Source: Blastococcus aggregatus
Lineage (GTDB): Bacteria > Actinomycetota > Actinomycetes > Mycobacteriales > Geodermatophilaceae
Assembly (NCBI RefSeq): GCF_900221005.1
Contig: NZ_OBQI01000002.1
Location: forward strand, 1 to 64,000
Length of the DNA stretch: 64,000 nucleotides
Direction of reading: 5' to 3'
In this document: positions 57,394 to 64,000 of the stretch, piece after piece
How the letters are laid out: each line of letters opens with the position of its first letter
How positions within the stretch are numbered: the stretch's first letter is position 1
Program-made: the position numbers and the translations under genes
The notes under the pieces: generated by a model
What the model was told of the DNA's origin: nothing
The model's input: only the letters and a program-made list of their open reading frames with translations
The model's database searches: none

Positions 57394-59441
57394 CTAGCGG
57401 CGTCACTCCCGACGCGTCCGTTGCGGCCGGTCACCGGACCCGGGCGGCGCTCAACGTCGACCTGCTCAAGGTGCCTGACTTCGGCACCTCTGGCGAACCC
57501 GAGCGGAACATCCTGCGTAGCCCGTTGCGACACCTGGACGCCGAGGCAATTTCTGCGCGGGTCCGCCGTGAGGTCCGCAACCGCGAGGTCCACCTGCCCC
57601 CGGTGAGCACCTACCGCTGGTGGGCCCGTCGTACCGAGTCGGTGAACGGGGCAATCATCGACGCGGTCAACTCTGACCACCCCGGCCGCCTGGTGGTCAG
57701 CGACCCCTTCGCCGGCGGTGGGGTCATCCCTCTGGCCGCAGTAATGCGCGGGCACAGTGTCTACGCCCAAGATCTCAACCCCTGGGCCGCCGCCGGCCTG
57801 GCAGCGATGTTGGACCTGCCCGACCCCGAGTCGCTGCGGGCCGGCGTCGCCGCGCTGTCCCAGCGGGTGCTGGCTCCAGCCCAGGCCGCCTACGGAACCG
57901 TGCTGTCCAACGGAACGCCGGGCCAGGTCTCACACACCTTCCGGGTCGCGGTGGCGGCCTGCACGCACTGCGGCACCAGACAGAAGCTGTTCCCGCATGC
58001 CCTTGTCAGCCTGCTTAGCCGGGTCGAACGCGGTCTCCCCGAGGCCTTTCTGGCCTGCCCGAACGGTCACCTGTTCCAGGGGCACCGGGACCGCACCCGA
58101 CGCTGTCCCACTTGCTCGGTTCTCATCGACCCGGCGGCCACCTACACCCCGCGTCGGGTGGTGACCTGCCCGTGCGGCCACCAGGACCGGCTGGAGGCCC
58201 GCGCCGCCGTCACCGGGCTGGACTGGGAGGTGGTGCTCGTCGAGCGCGCTGGCGGCGGCCGCCGTGAGCTCGGGTTGCCGACGCCTGGGGAACTGAGCGC
58301 CGCGGCTGCCGAGCACAGTCGCCCAACCCGCCAGTTGGGCGCCATTCCGGCCGGGCAAGAAACCGCGGTCCTGCTGCGCCACGGCTTCCGCAACTGGGAG
58401 GACCTCTACCCACGGCGGCAGCGGGCGATGGTGGAGCAACTGCTGGACCTCACCGTCGAGTCGTCGTCCGACCCCGCCGTCGTGGCGGCTCTGCGCCTGG
58501 CGGTAGTGGGTTCGACCGAGATGGCCGGCCTGCTGTCGCGGTGGGACCGCTACTACCTCAAGAGTTATGAGTCAATGGCCGGGCATCGGTTCAACTTCAC
58601 GACCCTGCCGGTGGAGCCCAACGCCTGGGGCACGGTGACCAGCGGTCGCGGAACGACGCTGCGGCGCCTGGTCCAGCTGGTCAAGGCTGCCGAATGGCTG
58701 CAGGGGCGCACAGGCCGGCGCCTGCAGGTGCAGGGTCCTGTTGCGGCCGCGTCCGCCAGCGTGAGTCCGCTGGTGGGTACAGACGTCGACGGGGTGGCGC
58801 TGCAGCGACCCGACGTCCTGGTGGTCGCCGGCAGCTCTCAGCGCCAACTGCTGCCGACGGGATCGGTCGACCTTGTGCTGACCGACCCGCCGTACCACGA
58901 CGACGTGCAGTACGGAGAACTCTCTCAGCCTCTGCAGGCCTGGGCGGGACTGGCCAGCCCGGAGTCCGTCGGGGACGCGGTGGTCAACCGGGCTACCGGC
59001 CAGCTGGTCGCAGCCGGGAGCTACTCGGCACTGCTCAGCTCGATCTTCCGCGAGTCGGCCCGCCTGCTCCGGCCCGACGGCCACCTGATTTTCAGCTTCG
59101 CCAACCGCGACCCGAAGGTGTGGGTGGAGTTGCTTGAGGCGCTGCAGCGCGCCGGCTTGCGCGCGGCCGGCTGCGCAGTCGTGCACAGCGAAAACGAGAC
59201 CGACCACGCCAAGCGCGGGGTGCGTGCCTGCACGCTCGATCTGCTTCTCGATCTGGTGCCTCTGTCCACGAAGCCGGTTGAGCAGCACCGCCCGGCGACA
59301 GCAGCAGGCGACGAGGGACAGTTCCTCGACATTGTCACGCGGTACGTGCTACAGGTCGGCGACCTAGGCACCGGCTGGCACGAGGCCTTCTTGGAGCAAG
59401 CTGCGGCCGCCGCGTTCGTCCAGCCGCGGCGACGCGGTTAA
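57390..59441 (+). CDS. DUF1156-like adenine-specific DNA methyltransferase with zinc ribbons
   Basis: A 683-residue protein. N-terminal VSTYRWWARR (about 72-81) is a DUF1156-type signature; motif I is DPFAGGG (105-111) for SAM and motif IV DPPY (499-502) marks N6-adenine/N4-cytosine methyltransferases. The insert between them holds zinc-binding pairs CTHC (191-194), CP..C (223) with CPTC (239-242) and CPCG (260-263), absent from classical R-M enzymes. It probably methylates one strand of a target site to mark self DNA. It faces, 43 bases apart, the minus-strand SNF2/DUF3883 operon. Confidence 0.82.
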   Translation: MTSGVTPDASVAAGHRTRAALNVDLLKVPDFGTSGEPERNILRSPLRHLDAEAISARVRREVRNREVHLPPVSTYRWWARRTESVNGAIIDAVNSDHPGRLVVSDPFAGGGVIPLAAVMRGHSVYAQDLNPWAAAGLAAMLDLPDPESLRAGVAALSQRVLAPAQAAYGTVLSNGTPGQVSHTFRVAVAACTHCGTRQKLFPHALVSLLSRVERGLPEAFLACPNGHLFQGHRDRTRRCPTCSVLIDPAATYTPRRVVTCPCGHQDRLEARAAVTGLDWEVVLVERAGGGRRELGLPTPGELSAAAAEHSRPTRQLGAIPAGQETAVLLRHGFRNWEDLYPRRQRAMVEQLLDLTVESSSDPAVVAALRLAVVGSTEMAGLLSRWDRYYLKSYESMAGHRFNFTTLPVEPNAWGTVTSGRGTTLRRLVQLVKAAEWLQGRTGRRLQVQGPVAAASASVSPLVGTDVDGVALQRPDVLVVAGSSQRQLLPTGSVDLVLTDPPYHDDVQYGELSQPLQAWAGLASPESVGDAVVNRATGQLVAAGSYSALLSSIFRESARLLRPDGHLIFSFANRDPKVWVELLEALQRAGLRAAGCAVVHSENETDHAKRGVRACTLDLLLDLVPLSTKPVEQHRPATAAGDEGQFLDIVTRYVLQVGDLGTGWHEAFLEQAAAAAFVQPRRRG

Positions 59442-59484
59442 TTACCTAGACAACTGACCCGTCGCTACGGGCATATCGGCCGCC

Positions 59485-60420
59485 TCATACCCAGACGTCC
59501 AGAGGAAGACCAGGGGTGAAGTCGGTGGTGGGCACGCTCAGTCGCACGCTGGTCCAGCGTCCTTGCGGGGACAGGTCGCGGGGCAGCAGCGGCAAGAGGG
59601 TGACGCCGCGGCACCAACCGACTATATGAAGGCTCATATCCGCCTCCCGTCGTACAGCGACGAGGCACCAAGACGGGTCACGCTCGCCAACGGTCGCCTC
59701 GTTCCTTGACAGGAAGAACTCCACCAGCCCGCCGGCGGCGCTGCCAGTGGTCTTGATCTCCATGCGGTGGCGGTGCCCGGTGACGTCGGGGCTGGTGACG
59801 TCGTAGCCAAGCTGGTCGCTCCGAAGGCTGACCTGGTGCACTTGGGCCGCGAGGTCGGGGCGCTGTTGATCATCGCGCAGGTAGCGCCGGCACGCCCATA
59901 CGACGTGCTCCTCCCCCGCCTTGCCGTACTCAGCCAGCAGCGCAGCGTCGAGGGTGCGCCCAAGGGTGAGCAGCAGCGCTTCCCGGCGGGCGGCGTCCGC
60001 CAGTAGCTGACGAAGCGCATCCTGATCGGCGTCAGGGACGTTCTCCCAGCGGACCTCGTCGTCGACGACTGCCGCGTACAGCCACAGTGGGGGCTCACGC
60101 AGCAGCAGCTCGTGCAGCAGGAGCTCGGCGGCAACGTCATCGGGGAGATCCCGGAGCCGCTTCAGCGACTCCGAGGGGATGTGGCGGCCGCCCTCCTCGG
60201 ACACGAGTCGGGAGCGCACCAGCAGCTGATGGCCGGCCTGCAGGTCCTGCGGCCGATACAGCCCCCCGGTGACGAGCTTGCCGTAGCTCTCGATCAACGC
60301 CGAAGTAGTGTTCCCGGTTGGCTCTAGCACCCGGCCGGCGAGGACGGCTGCGTGCAGCTGGAAGGCCGTTGGTGTGGTCCGGCTGCTGCTCGAGGCACCG
60401 GGCGGGGGGCTGGTGATCAC
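59485..60420 (-). CDS. DUF3883-domain PD-(D/E)xK nuclease
   Basis: A 311-residue protein. The C-terminal domain (about 165-290) matches DUF3883: GEEHVVWACRRYL, GYDVTSPD (205-212), MEIKTTG (220-226) and FFLSRNEA (235-242). The GYD and ExK residues fit a PD-(D/E)xK nuclease active site, and DUF3883 proteins are frequent in restriction and defence loci. The first ~160 residues are helical and unassigned, perhaps for partner binding. GTG start overlaps the helicase stop (GTGA at 60417-60420), so it is coupled to it. Confidence 0.7.
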   Translation of the reverse strand: MITSPPPGASSSSRTTPTAFQLHAAVLAGRVLEPTGNTTSALIESYGKLVTGGLYRPQDLQAGHQLLVRSRLVSEEGGRHIPSESLKRLRDLPDDVAAELLLHELLLREPPLWLYAAVVDDEVRWENVPDADQDALRQLLADAARREALLLTLGRTLDAALLAEYGKAGEEHVVWACRRYLRDDQQRPDLAAQVHQVSLRSDQLGYDVTSPDVTGHRHRMEIKTTGSAAGGLVEFFLSRNEATVGERDPSWCLVAVRREADMSLHIVGWCRGVTLLPLLPRDLSPQGRWTSVRLSVPTTDFTPGLPLDVWV

Positions 60421-62306
60421 TCCTCCCCGCGGAGGTGGGCGAACAGGGCGACGAGGTCGTCGTGGGTGTCGATCGCGGGCCCGTAGTCCTCATCGGACGG
60501 CAGCGCCATCGTCGCGATGTCCGGATCGTCGAGCATCTCCCCGAGGCGGGCTGCCTTCTCTTTGATGCGGTCGTCCACCACCTCGTCGATGGTGCCGTTG
60601 CTGACAAGGAAGCTGATGCGTGTGCTCTGGCCGGGCGGCAGGCCGAGTCGATGAATCCGGTCGATGCTCTGCAAGTACTGGCCGGCGTTGAATGTCCGGT
60701 CGAGGTAGATCGCGTCGTGGCAGTCGTGGTGCAGGCTGACGCCCTCGCTCATCGCTGCCGGGTTGGCTAGCAACACCGTGCAGGAAGGGTCATTCCTGAA
60801 GCGGTAGAGCTCGCTCTCGCGGGTGCGCGGGGCCGTCGGGTCACTCATCGCCGGCGGGATGCCCCCGTAGATCAGTGCCGGTTCGTGCAGCGCAAGCATC
60901 CGCTCCAGCGTCTGGAGGTTGCGCACAAAGTTGGTCCATACCAGCGTCTTGCGGCCGGCGGCCGCGTTGTCGGCGACCATCTGGGCCAGGTGGGTGAATT
61001 TGGCCGGGGTCTCGTACTGGTTGTACTGCTGCAGCAAGTCCCACAGCTTGCTGCCCGGCGGAACCTCCAGGGGCGGGTGCCGGAACTCGGACTCATCATC
61101 GGCCCCGGAGCCGGCGGTGAGGAGCTGGGGGTTGGTCGCGGCTTCGAGCAGGTACATGAAGATGTCGCCCATCCGCGCGAAGTTCATGCGGTCGGTCATG
61201 CTGACCTGCATTAGCCCGGCGTATCGGTCGCGTAGTGCTTGGTAGATCTCTCGCTGCAGGTCATCGGGCTCGACCTGAATCACGCGAAGTTGCGGTGGCT
61301 CCAGCTGCAGTTCGCCCTTGCGCGTGCGCACGAACAGCGGCGCGATGGCAGCCGCCACCTGGTGCCCGGCGTCGACGGGGGGCGGATTGACCAGCGCGGC
61401 CGAGGGCAGCACCCGCCGGGCCTGCCCCGGCCACAGGTAGTCCAACAGCGCCACGAGGTCCTGCGGGCTCTGGGGTGCAGGGGTGCCGGTGAGAATGTCT
61501 CGGCGGGCGGCCAGGAAGGCGATGCTCAGGCAGGCGCTGCCGAAGGTGCCGTTCCAGCCGCGTTTCATCCGGTGGGCCTCGTCGAGCAGCACGAGGGTGG
61601 GCCGCTTGGCGACCCACCGGGCGAGGTCCTCGTAGTGCCCGCCGAGTCGGTGGTAGTTGACTACCAGTACTTCGGCGTCGTCGGGCACGTCGTCGACGTA
61701 AGGGGCGACGACGGGCTGCGCTCCGTCCGGGAAGCACTCCGCGACCTCGCCCATCCAGGCCTCGAAGGCTGACAACGGGGCGACGACGAGCATCTGCTCA
61801 ACCCGGCCGGCGGTGCGTTCGGCGTCGTAGACGGCGTATGCGACGGTCGTCTTGCCGGCGCCGGGCACGGAGAAGTTGGCCCCGTTGGGCAAAGACAGCA
61901 GGTGCCCGAGATCCCGGATCTGGAATGTGCGCAGGTCGCGGTTGAAACGGCCGCCGGTAAGGCGGTCGGCGACAGCAGCAGCATCCAGCGGTTCCGGGGC
62001 GGTCAGGGACTGGTCGAGGAGACGGCGCTGGGCGCGGGTCTGCTCCAGAAGAGCCCGGAGCTCGGGCTGCCAGCGGATGCCGACGCCATACCGGGTGCAT
62101 GCAGGACGAAGCCACGACATGTGAGCCAGGAGCCGCTCCAAGGAGAGGAGTACCTGCTGTCCGGGCTGGTCGCCGTCCGCGCCCCACTCGCTGATCAGTT
62201 GCAGCCAGAACCCTTTGGGCACCGGCCCAATGCGACTAGCGAGAACGGCCGGCGGACTGCCGGCCAGTGCCAGGCCGAGCGCCGGGTCAGGCACCGGCGG
62301 GTCCAC
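60417..62306 (-). CDS. SNF2-family helicase/ATPase of the defence module
   Basis: A ~629-residue SF2 ATPase. Motifs in order: I SVPGAGKTT (about 146-154), II LLDEAH (240-245), III LTGTPAP (272-278), V EGVSLHHDC and VI QSIDRIHRLG (546-555), which define the SNF2 group. The ~130-residue N-terminal region is unlike chromatin or RapA-type proteins. Starts are uncertain: TTG 62333, GTG 62306 or GTG 62294 all precede the common core and overlap the upstream ParB-like gene end. It likely translocates on DNA for the nuclease partner coupled downstream. Confidence 0.8.
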   Translation of the reverse strand: MDPPVPDPALGLALAGSPPAVLASRIGPVPKGFWLQLISEWGADGDQPGQQVLLSLERLLAHMSWLRPACTRYGVGIRWQPELRALLEQTRAQRRLLDQSLTAPEPLDAAAVADRLTGGRFNRDLRTFQIRDLGHLLSLPNGANFSVPGAGKTTVAYAVYDAERTAGRVEQMLVVAPLSAFEAWMGEVAECFPDGAQPVVAPYVDDVPDDAEVLVVNYHRLGGHYEDLARWVAKRPTLVLLDEAHRMKRGWNGTFGSACLSIAFLAARRDILTGTPAPQSPQDLVALLDYLWPGQARRVLPSAALVNPPPVDAGHQVAAAIAPLFVRTRKGELQLEPPQLRVIQVEPDDLQREIYQALRDRYAGLMQVSMTDRMNFARMGDIFMYLLEAATNPQLLTAGSGADDESEFRHPPLEVPPGSKLWDLLQQYNQYETPAKFTHLAQMVADNAAAGRKTLVWTNFVRNLQTLERMLALHEPALIYGGIPPAMSDPTAPRTRESELYRFRNDPSCTVLLANPAAMSEGVSLHHDCHDAIYLDRTFNAGQYLQSIDRIHRLGLPPGQSTRISFLVSNGTIDEVVDDRIKEKAARLGEMLDDPDIATMALPSDEDYGPAIDTHDDLVALFAHLRGEE

Positions 62307-63705
62307 CGCTGCCAGGAGTCGCGGGCGGAGCAACGGTCAGCAGCTCGGCCGCGGCACGGTGGAACTCCTGCATGGCCTTCGCGAAGGCCGCGTGATCGAA
62401 CGCCGTGCGCTGCCGTACGTCGGTGTAGGCGCCGGTCGCCTTATCCAGCGACCGGGTCGCTTCCTTCAGGAAGACCATGGGCGCGGTCAAATCGTCCAAG
62501 CGCCGGTTGTCGCGCTGCTTGTTCTCGATCGCCGTAGACAGCGCCCCGTACAAGGCAGCGGCGACAGCCTTACGCGGCAGCTCAAGGGGAGGTCCATCGT
62601 TGGTGGGCAAGGCCACGGTGTCATCGGGACCGGCCTGGGCCAGCAGGGTGTAGAGCCCAGACAGCGTCGGGCCGGCGCCGGTCGTCTCGTCATCGAGGAG
62701 GTCCAGCCCCTCAGGTGCCGCCTCAAAATCGGGGGCGCCGCTGCCGAGCAGCGCGTCGACGTGCGGGGCCAGCGCGCTGACCTCTCGCATGGCCCCCTCG
62801 ACGTAGTTGTCCATGAGCGACGCATCGATCTCACGGAGCTTGCGGTACTCCACGCCTGCGATCACTCCGGCGAGCTGGGCGTCCCGGACCCGAGTAGCCT
62901 CCTCGGGCTTGGTGTTCTTCAGCTTCTGATAGTCCTGATCGATCTCGAGCAGAGCCTGACGCTTGTCGTCGAAGTACGTCCAGGTGACGGCACCGCGGCT
63001 GGCGGTACGGACTTCGCGCATGAGGCCGAGGAGTCGCAGCTCAAGCTGGACCAACTCGCTCGCCTTCTTCTTGTCCGCGGCGCTCTCAGTAAGGTCGGAC
63101 CGGATGCGCCGCCCAACCTCCAGCACCGTGAAGTGACCACTCTCGATCAGGTCCTCAATGAACAGCGCCTGACTTGGGAAGCTGTAGTCCTGCTTGACGT
63201 CCTGGCGCATCTGCAGCAGGAGCTCAAGATCAATGATCTCCTTGGTCGTCGCATCCTGGGGCAGGACGAGGACCTTGACGTAGCTCTTCCGAAGCTCCCG
63301 CAGCGCGACGGCTCGGGTGTTCGCGTTGATGAGCACCCCGGCGGTTGTTATCACGCCAGGATCCAGCTGCCCATCGTTGAGCAGGGCCATCTTTATCCGC
63401 TCGTACCCGGAGGTCTCCTGCAGAATCTTGGTGATCGTTGCTTGTGCCTCCGGCCCGTACGGGTTGCCAGCGACCATGTCTTGCACGTCTTGGGACAGTG
63501 ACTGCAGTTGTGCACTGATGCGGTGGCTATGGGGGTTGAGCAGGACGAGGTCAAGATCCACCGAGGCCACCGGCACGACAAGTTCGCTGCCCTTCCACAT
63601 GATGCTGGCGCTGGTGCCCTGGCCGGCAGCCGTCGCCTGCCTGGCGGCCTCTAGAGCGGCGGCGATGCCATCGCGGCGTGCCTCAGTGGTGATGCTGGTT
63701 TTCAT
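62287..63705 (-). CDS. ParB/Srx-like protein of the defence module
   Basis: A 472-residue protein. Its N-terminal half resembles the ParB/sulfiredoxin nuclease fold: LNPHSHRISAQL (about 56-67) and GVLINANTRAVALREL (123-138), as in proteins that read a substrate pocket through (D/N)GNxR-type motifs. Roughly residues 160-320 are long charged helices, likely coiled coil. ATG 63705 overlaps the stop of the partial upstream gene (ATGA), and its stop lies within the start region of the SNF2 gene. ParB-like proteins accompany DNA modification systems (DndB is related), which suggests DNA recognition. Confidence 0.65.
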   Translation of the reverse strand: MKTSITTEARRDGIAAALEAARQATAAGQGTSASIMWKGSELVVPVASVDLDLVLLNPHSHRISAQLQSLSQDVQDMVAGNPYGPEAQATITKILQETSGYERIKMALLNDGQLDPGVITTAGVLINANTRAVALRELRKSYVKVLVLPQDATTKEIIDLELLLQMRQDVKQDYSFPSQALFIEDLIESGHFTVLEVGRRIRSDLTESAADKKKASELVQLELRLLGLMREVRTASRGAVTWTYFDDKRQALLEIDQDYQKLKNTKPEEATRVRDAQLAGVIAGVEYRKLREIDASLMDNYVEGAMREVSALAPHVDALLGSGAPDFEAAPEGLDLLDDETTGAGPTLSGLYTLLAQAGPDDTVALPTNDGPPLELPRKAVAAALYGALSTAIENKQRDNRRLDDLTAPMVFLKEATRSLDKATGAYTDVRQRTAFDHAAFAKAMQEFHRAAAELLTVAPPATPGSGGPAGA

Positions 63706-64000
63706 GATCGCTCCTGGCCGCTGGTGGAGTTGGTCATGATGCCAGCAGGGTCTGACTGATCTGTAGCCATCGCAGCCAGGTCGGTGAGCCCGCGTTCGGT
63801 GTAGACCCGCCCCTCGAAGGCGCGGATCAGATCGTCGCTCTCGCCGCGCTCCGACCATCCCGTACCCAGCAACACCGCGACCCCCGGCAGGACGAGGTTG
63901 CCTGGCAACTTAAGGACGGTCGCAGCCGATCGCCGCGCGGTGCCACCGTCGCGAGCTACAGCGATCAGAATCGCGTAGCGAGGCCGACCACCGGCGTCCC
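63702..64000 (-). CDS. partial gene at the right edge (C-terminal part only)
   Basis: An open frame enters from the right edge and ends at 63702; the part in view encodes about 98 residues, including RYAILIAVARDGG, LKLPGNLVLPGVAVLLGTGW and IRAFEGRVYTERGLTDLAAM. The 44-bp repeat copy (63903-63946) lies inside it and encodes GTARRSAATVLKLP. No family recognised. Its stop overlaps the ParB-like ATG, so it is the first visible gene of that operon. A TTG at 63908 is the first in-view start-like codon but is probably internal. Confidence 0.5.
   Translation of the reverse strand, partial: DAGGRPRYAILIAVARDGGTARRSAATVLKLPGNLVLPGVAVLLGTGWSERGESDDLIRAFEGRVYTERGLTDLAAMATDQSDPAGIMTNSTSGQERS
63903..63946 (+). 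repeat. 44-bp perfect direct repeat, right copy
   Basis: Identical to 54152-54195. This copy lies within an open minus-strand frame, whereas the left copy lies between a small ORF and a membrane-protein gene. The coding context here suggests it is the native copy and the left one a derived scar, but the reverse is possible. Confidence 0.85.

Larger units (their letters stand above)
53744..64000. mobile_element. island B: second accessory element, runs off right edge
   Basis: Accessory DNA after the second boundary repeat. It includes a 44-bp perfect direct repeat pair (54152 and 63903) and the methyltransferase/SNF2/DUF3883/ParB-like module. No core genes reappear before the window ends. Positions 53744-53994 have no convincing gene. 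Integrase-like sequence is seen only as a short fragment at 57241. Confidence 0.5.

Noticed and set aside
48000-64000. CRISPR array or tRNA gene as integration target
   Set aside because: No regularly spaced short repeats and no cloverleaf sequence were seen at either repeat pair; the target at 48000 is the yifB coding sequence.

Overview
The window is high-GC DNA from an actinobacterium. The gene set fits a Geodermatophilaceae-like or related genome: a WhiG-type sigma factor, an MhuD-like heme monooxygenase, DUF4439 and DUF2631 proteins, a possible LAxTG (class E type) sortase signal, many GTG/TTG starts and frequent ATGA/GTGA stop-start overlaps. The genus is an inference from gene content, not a database match.

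Positions 1-48000 are core chromosome. At the left edge a boxA-like rRNA leader on the minus strand suggests an rrn operon starting just outside the window. A long minus-strand block follows: dapB, a VanZ-like protein, an M16 peptidase, pnp, rpsO, ribF, ilvE, an MhuD-like protein, truB, a MATE exporter, nrnA, rbfA, a YlxP-like protein, infB, ylxR, nusA and rimP. This is the classic nusA-infB translation/RNA cluster with rpsO-pnp attached. Next come DUF4439 and hemerythrin-like proteins, a penicillin-binding lipoprotein, ispG, an M50 site-2 protease and dxr (a second MEP-pathway gene). Then follow two related secreted proteins around a LytR-CpsA-Psr gene, rlmN, ppk2, an rRNA methyltransferase, cdsA, frr, pyrH, tsf and rpsB. 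The block ends with an M23 peptidase, whiG-like sigma, xerC, dprA and yifB/comM.

The core ends abruptly at about 48000, where yifB loses its first ~80 codons. From there to the right edge the DNA is accessory. Island A (47997-53743) is bounded by imperfect direct repeats (29-bp core, with ~150 bp of weaker similarity). It carries a zinc-ribbon protein, an HTH protein, three overlapping unknown genes (one membrane-anchored), a broken HK97-type capsid gene and a membrane-anchored HNH/Excalibur nuclease. Island B (from 53744 to beyond the window) contains a perfect 44-bp direct repeat pair 9.75 kb apart (54152 and 63903). Between the copies lie small membrane and nuclease-like genes, what looks like an integrase start fragment, and a probable defence module. 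That module has a DUF1156-like adenine-specific DNA methyltransferase on the plus strand facing a minus-strand run: an unknown partial gene, a ParB-like protein, an SNF2 helicase and a DUF3883-type nuclease.

The simplest reading is that two or more elements inserted in tandem at one site in yifB. If so, the missing yifB 5' end and its usual neighbours (yraN, rnhB, lepB, rplS) should lie to the right of this window. The methyltransferase/ParB-like/SNF2/DUF3883 module and the three-gene operon of island A are the best candidates for undescribed systems, most plausibly anti-phage; both roles are inferred, not shown.
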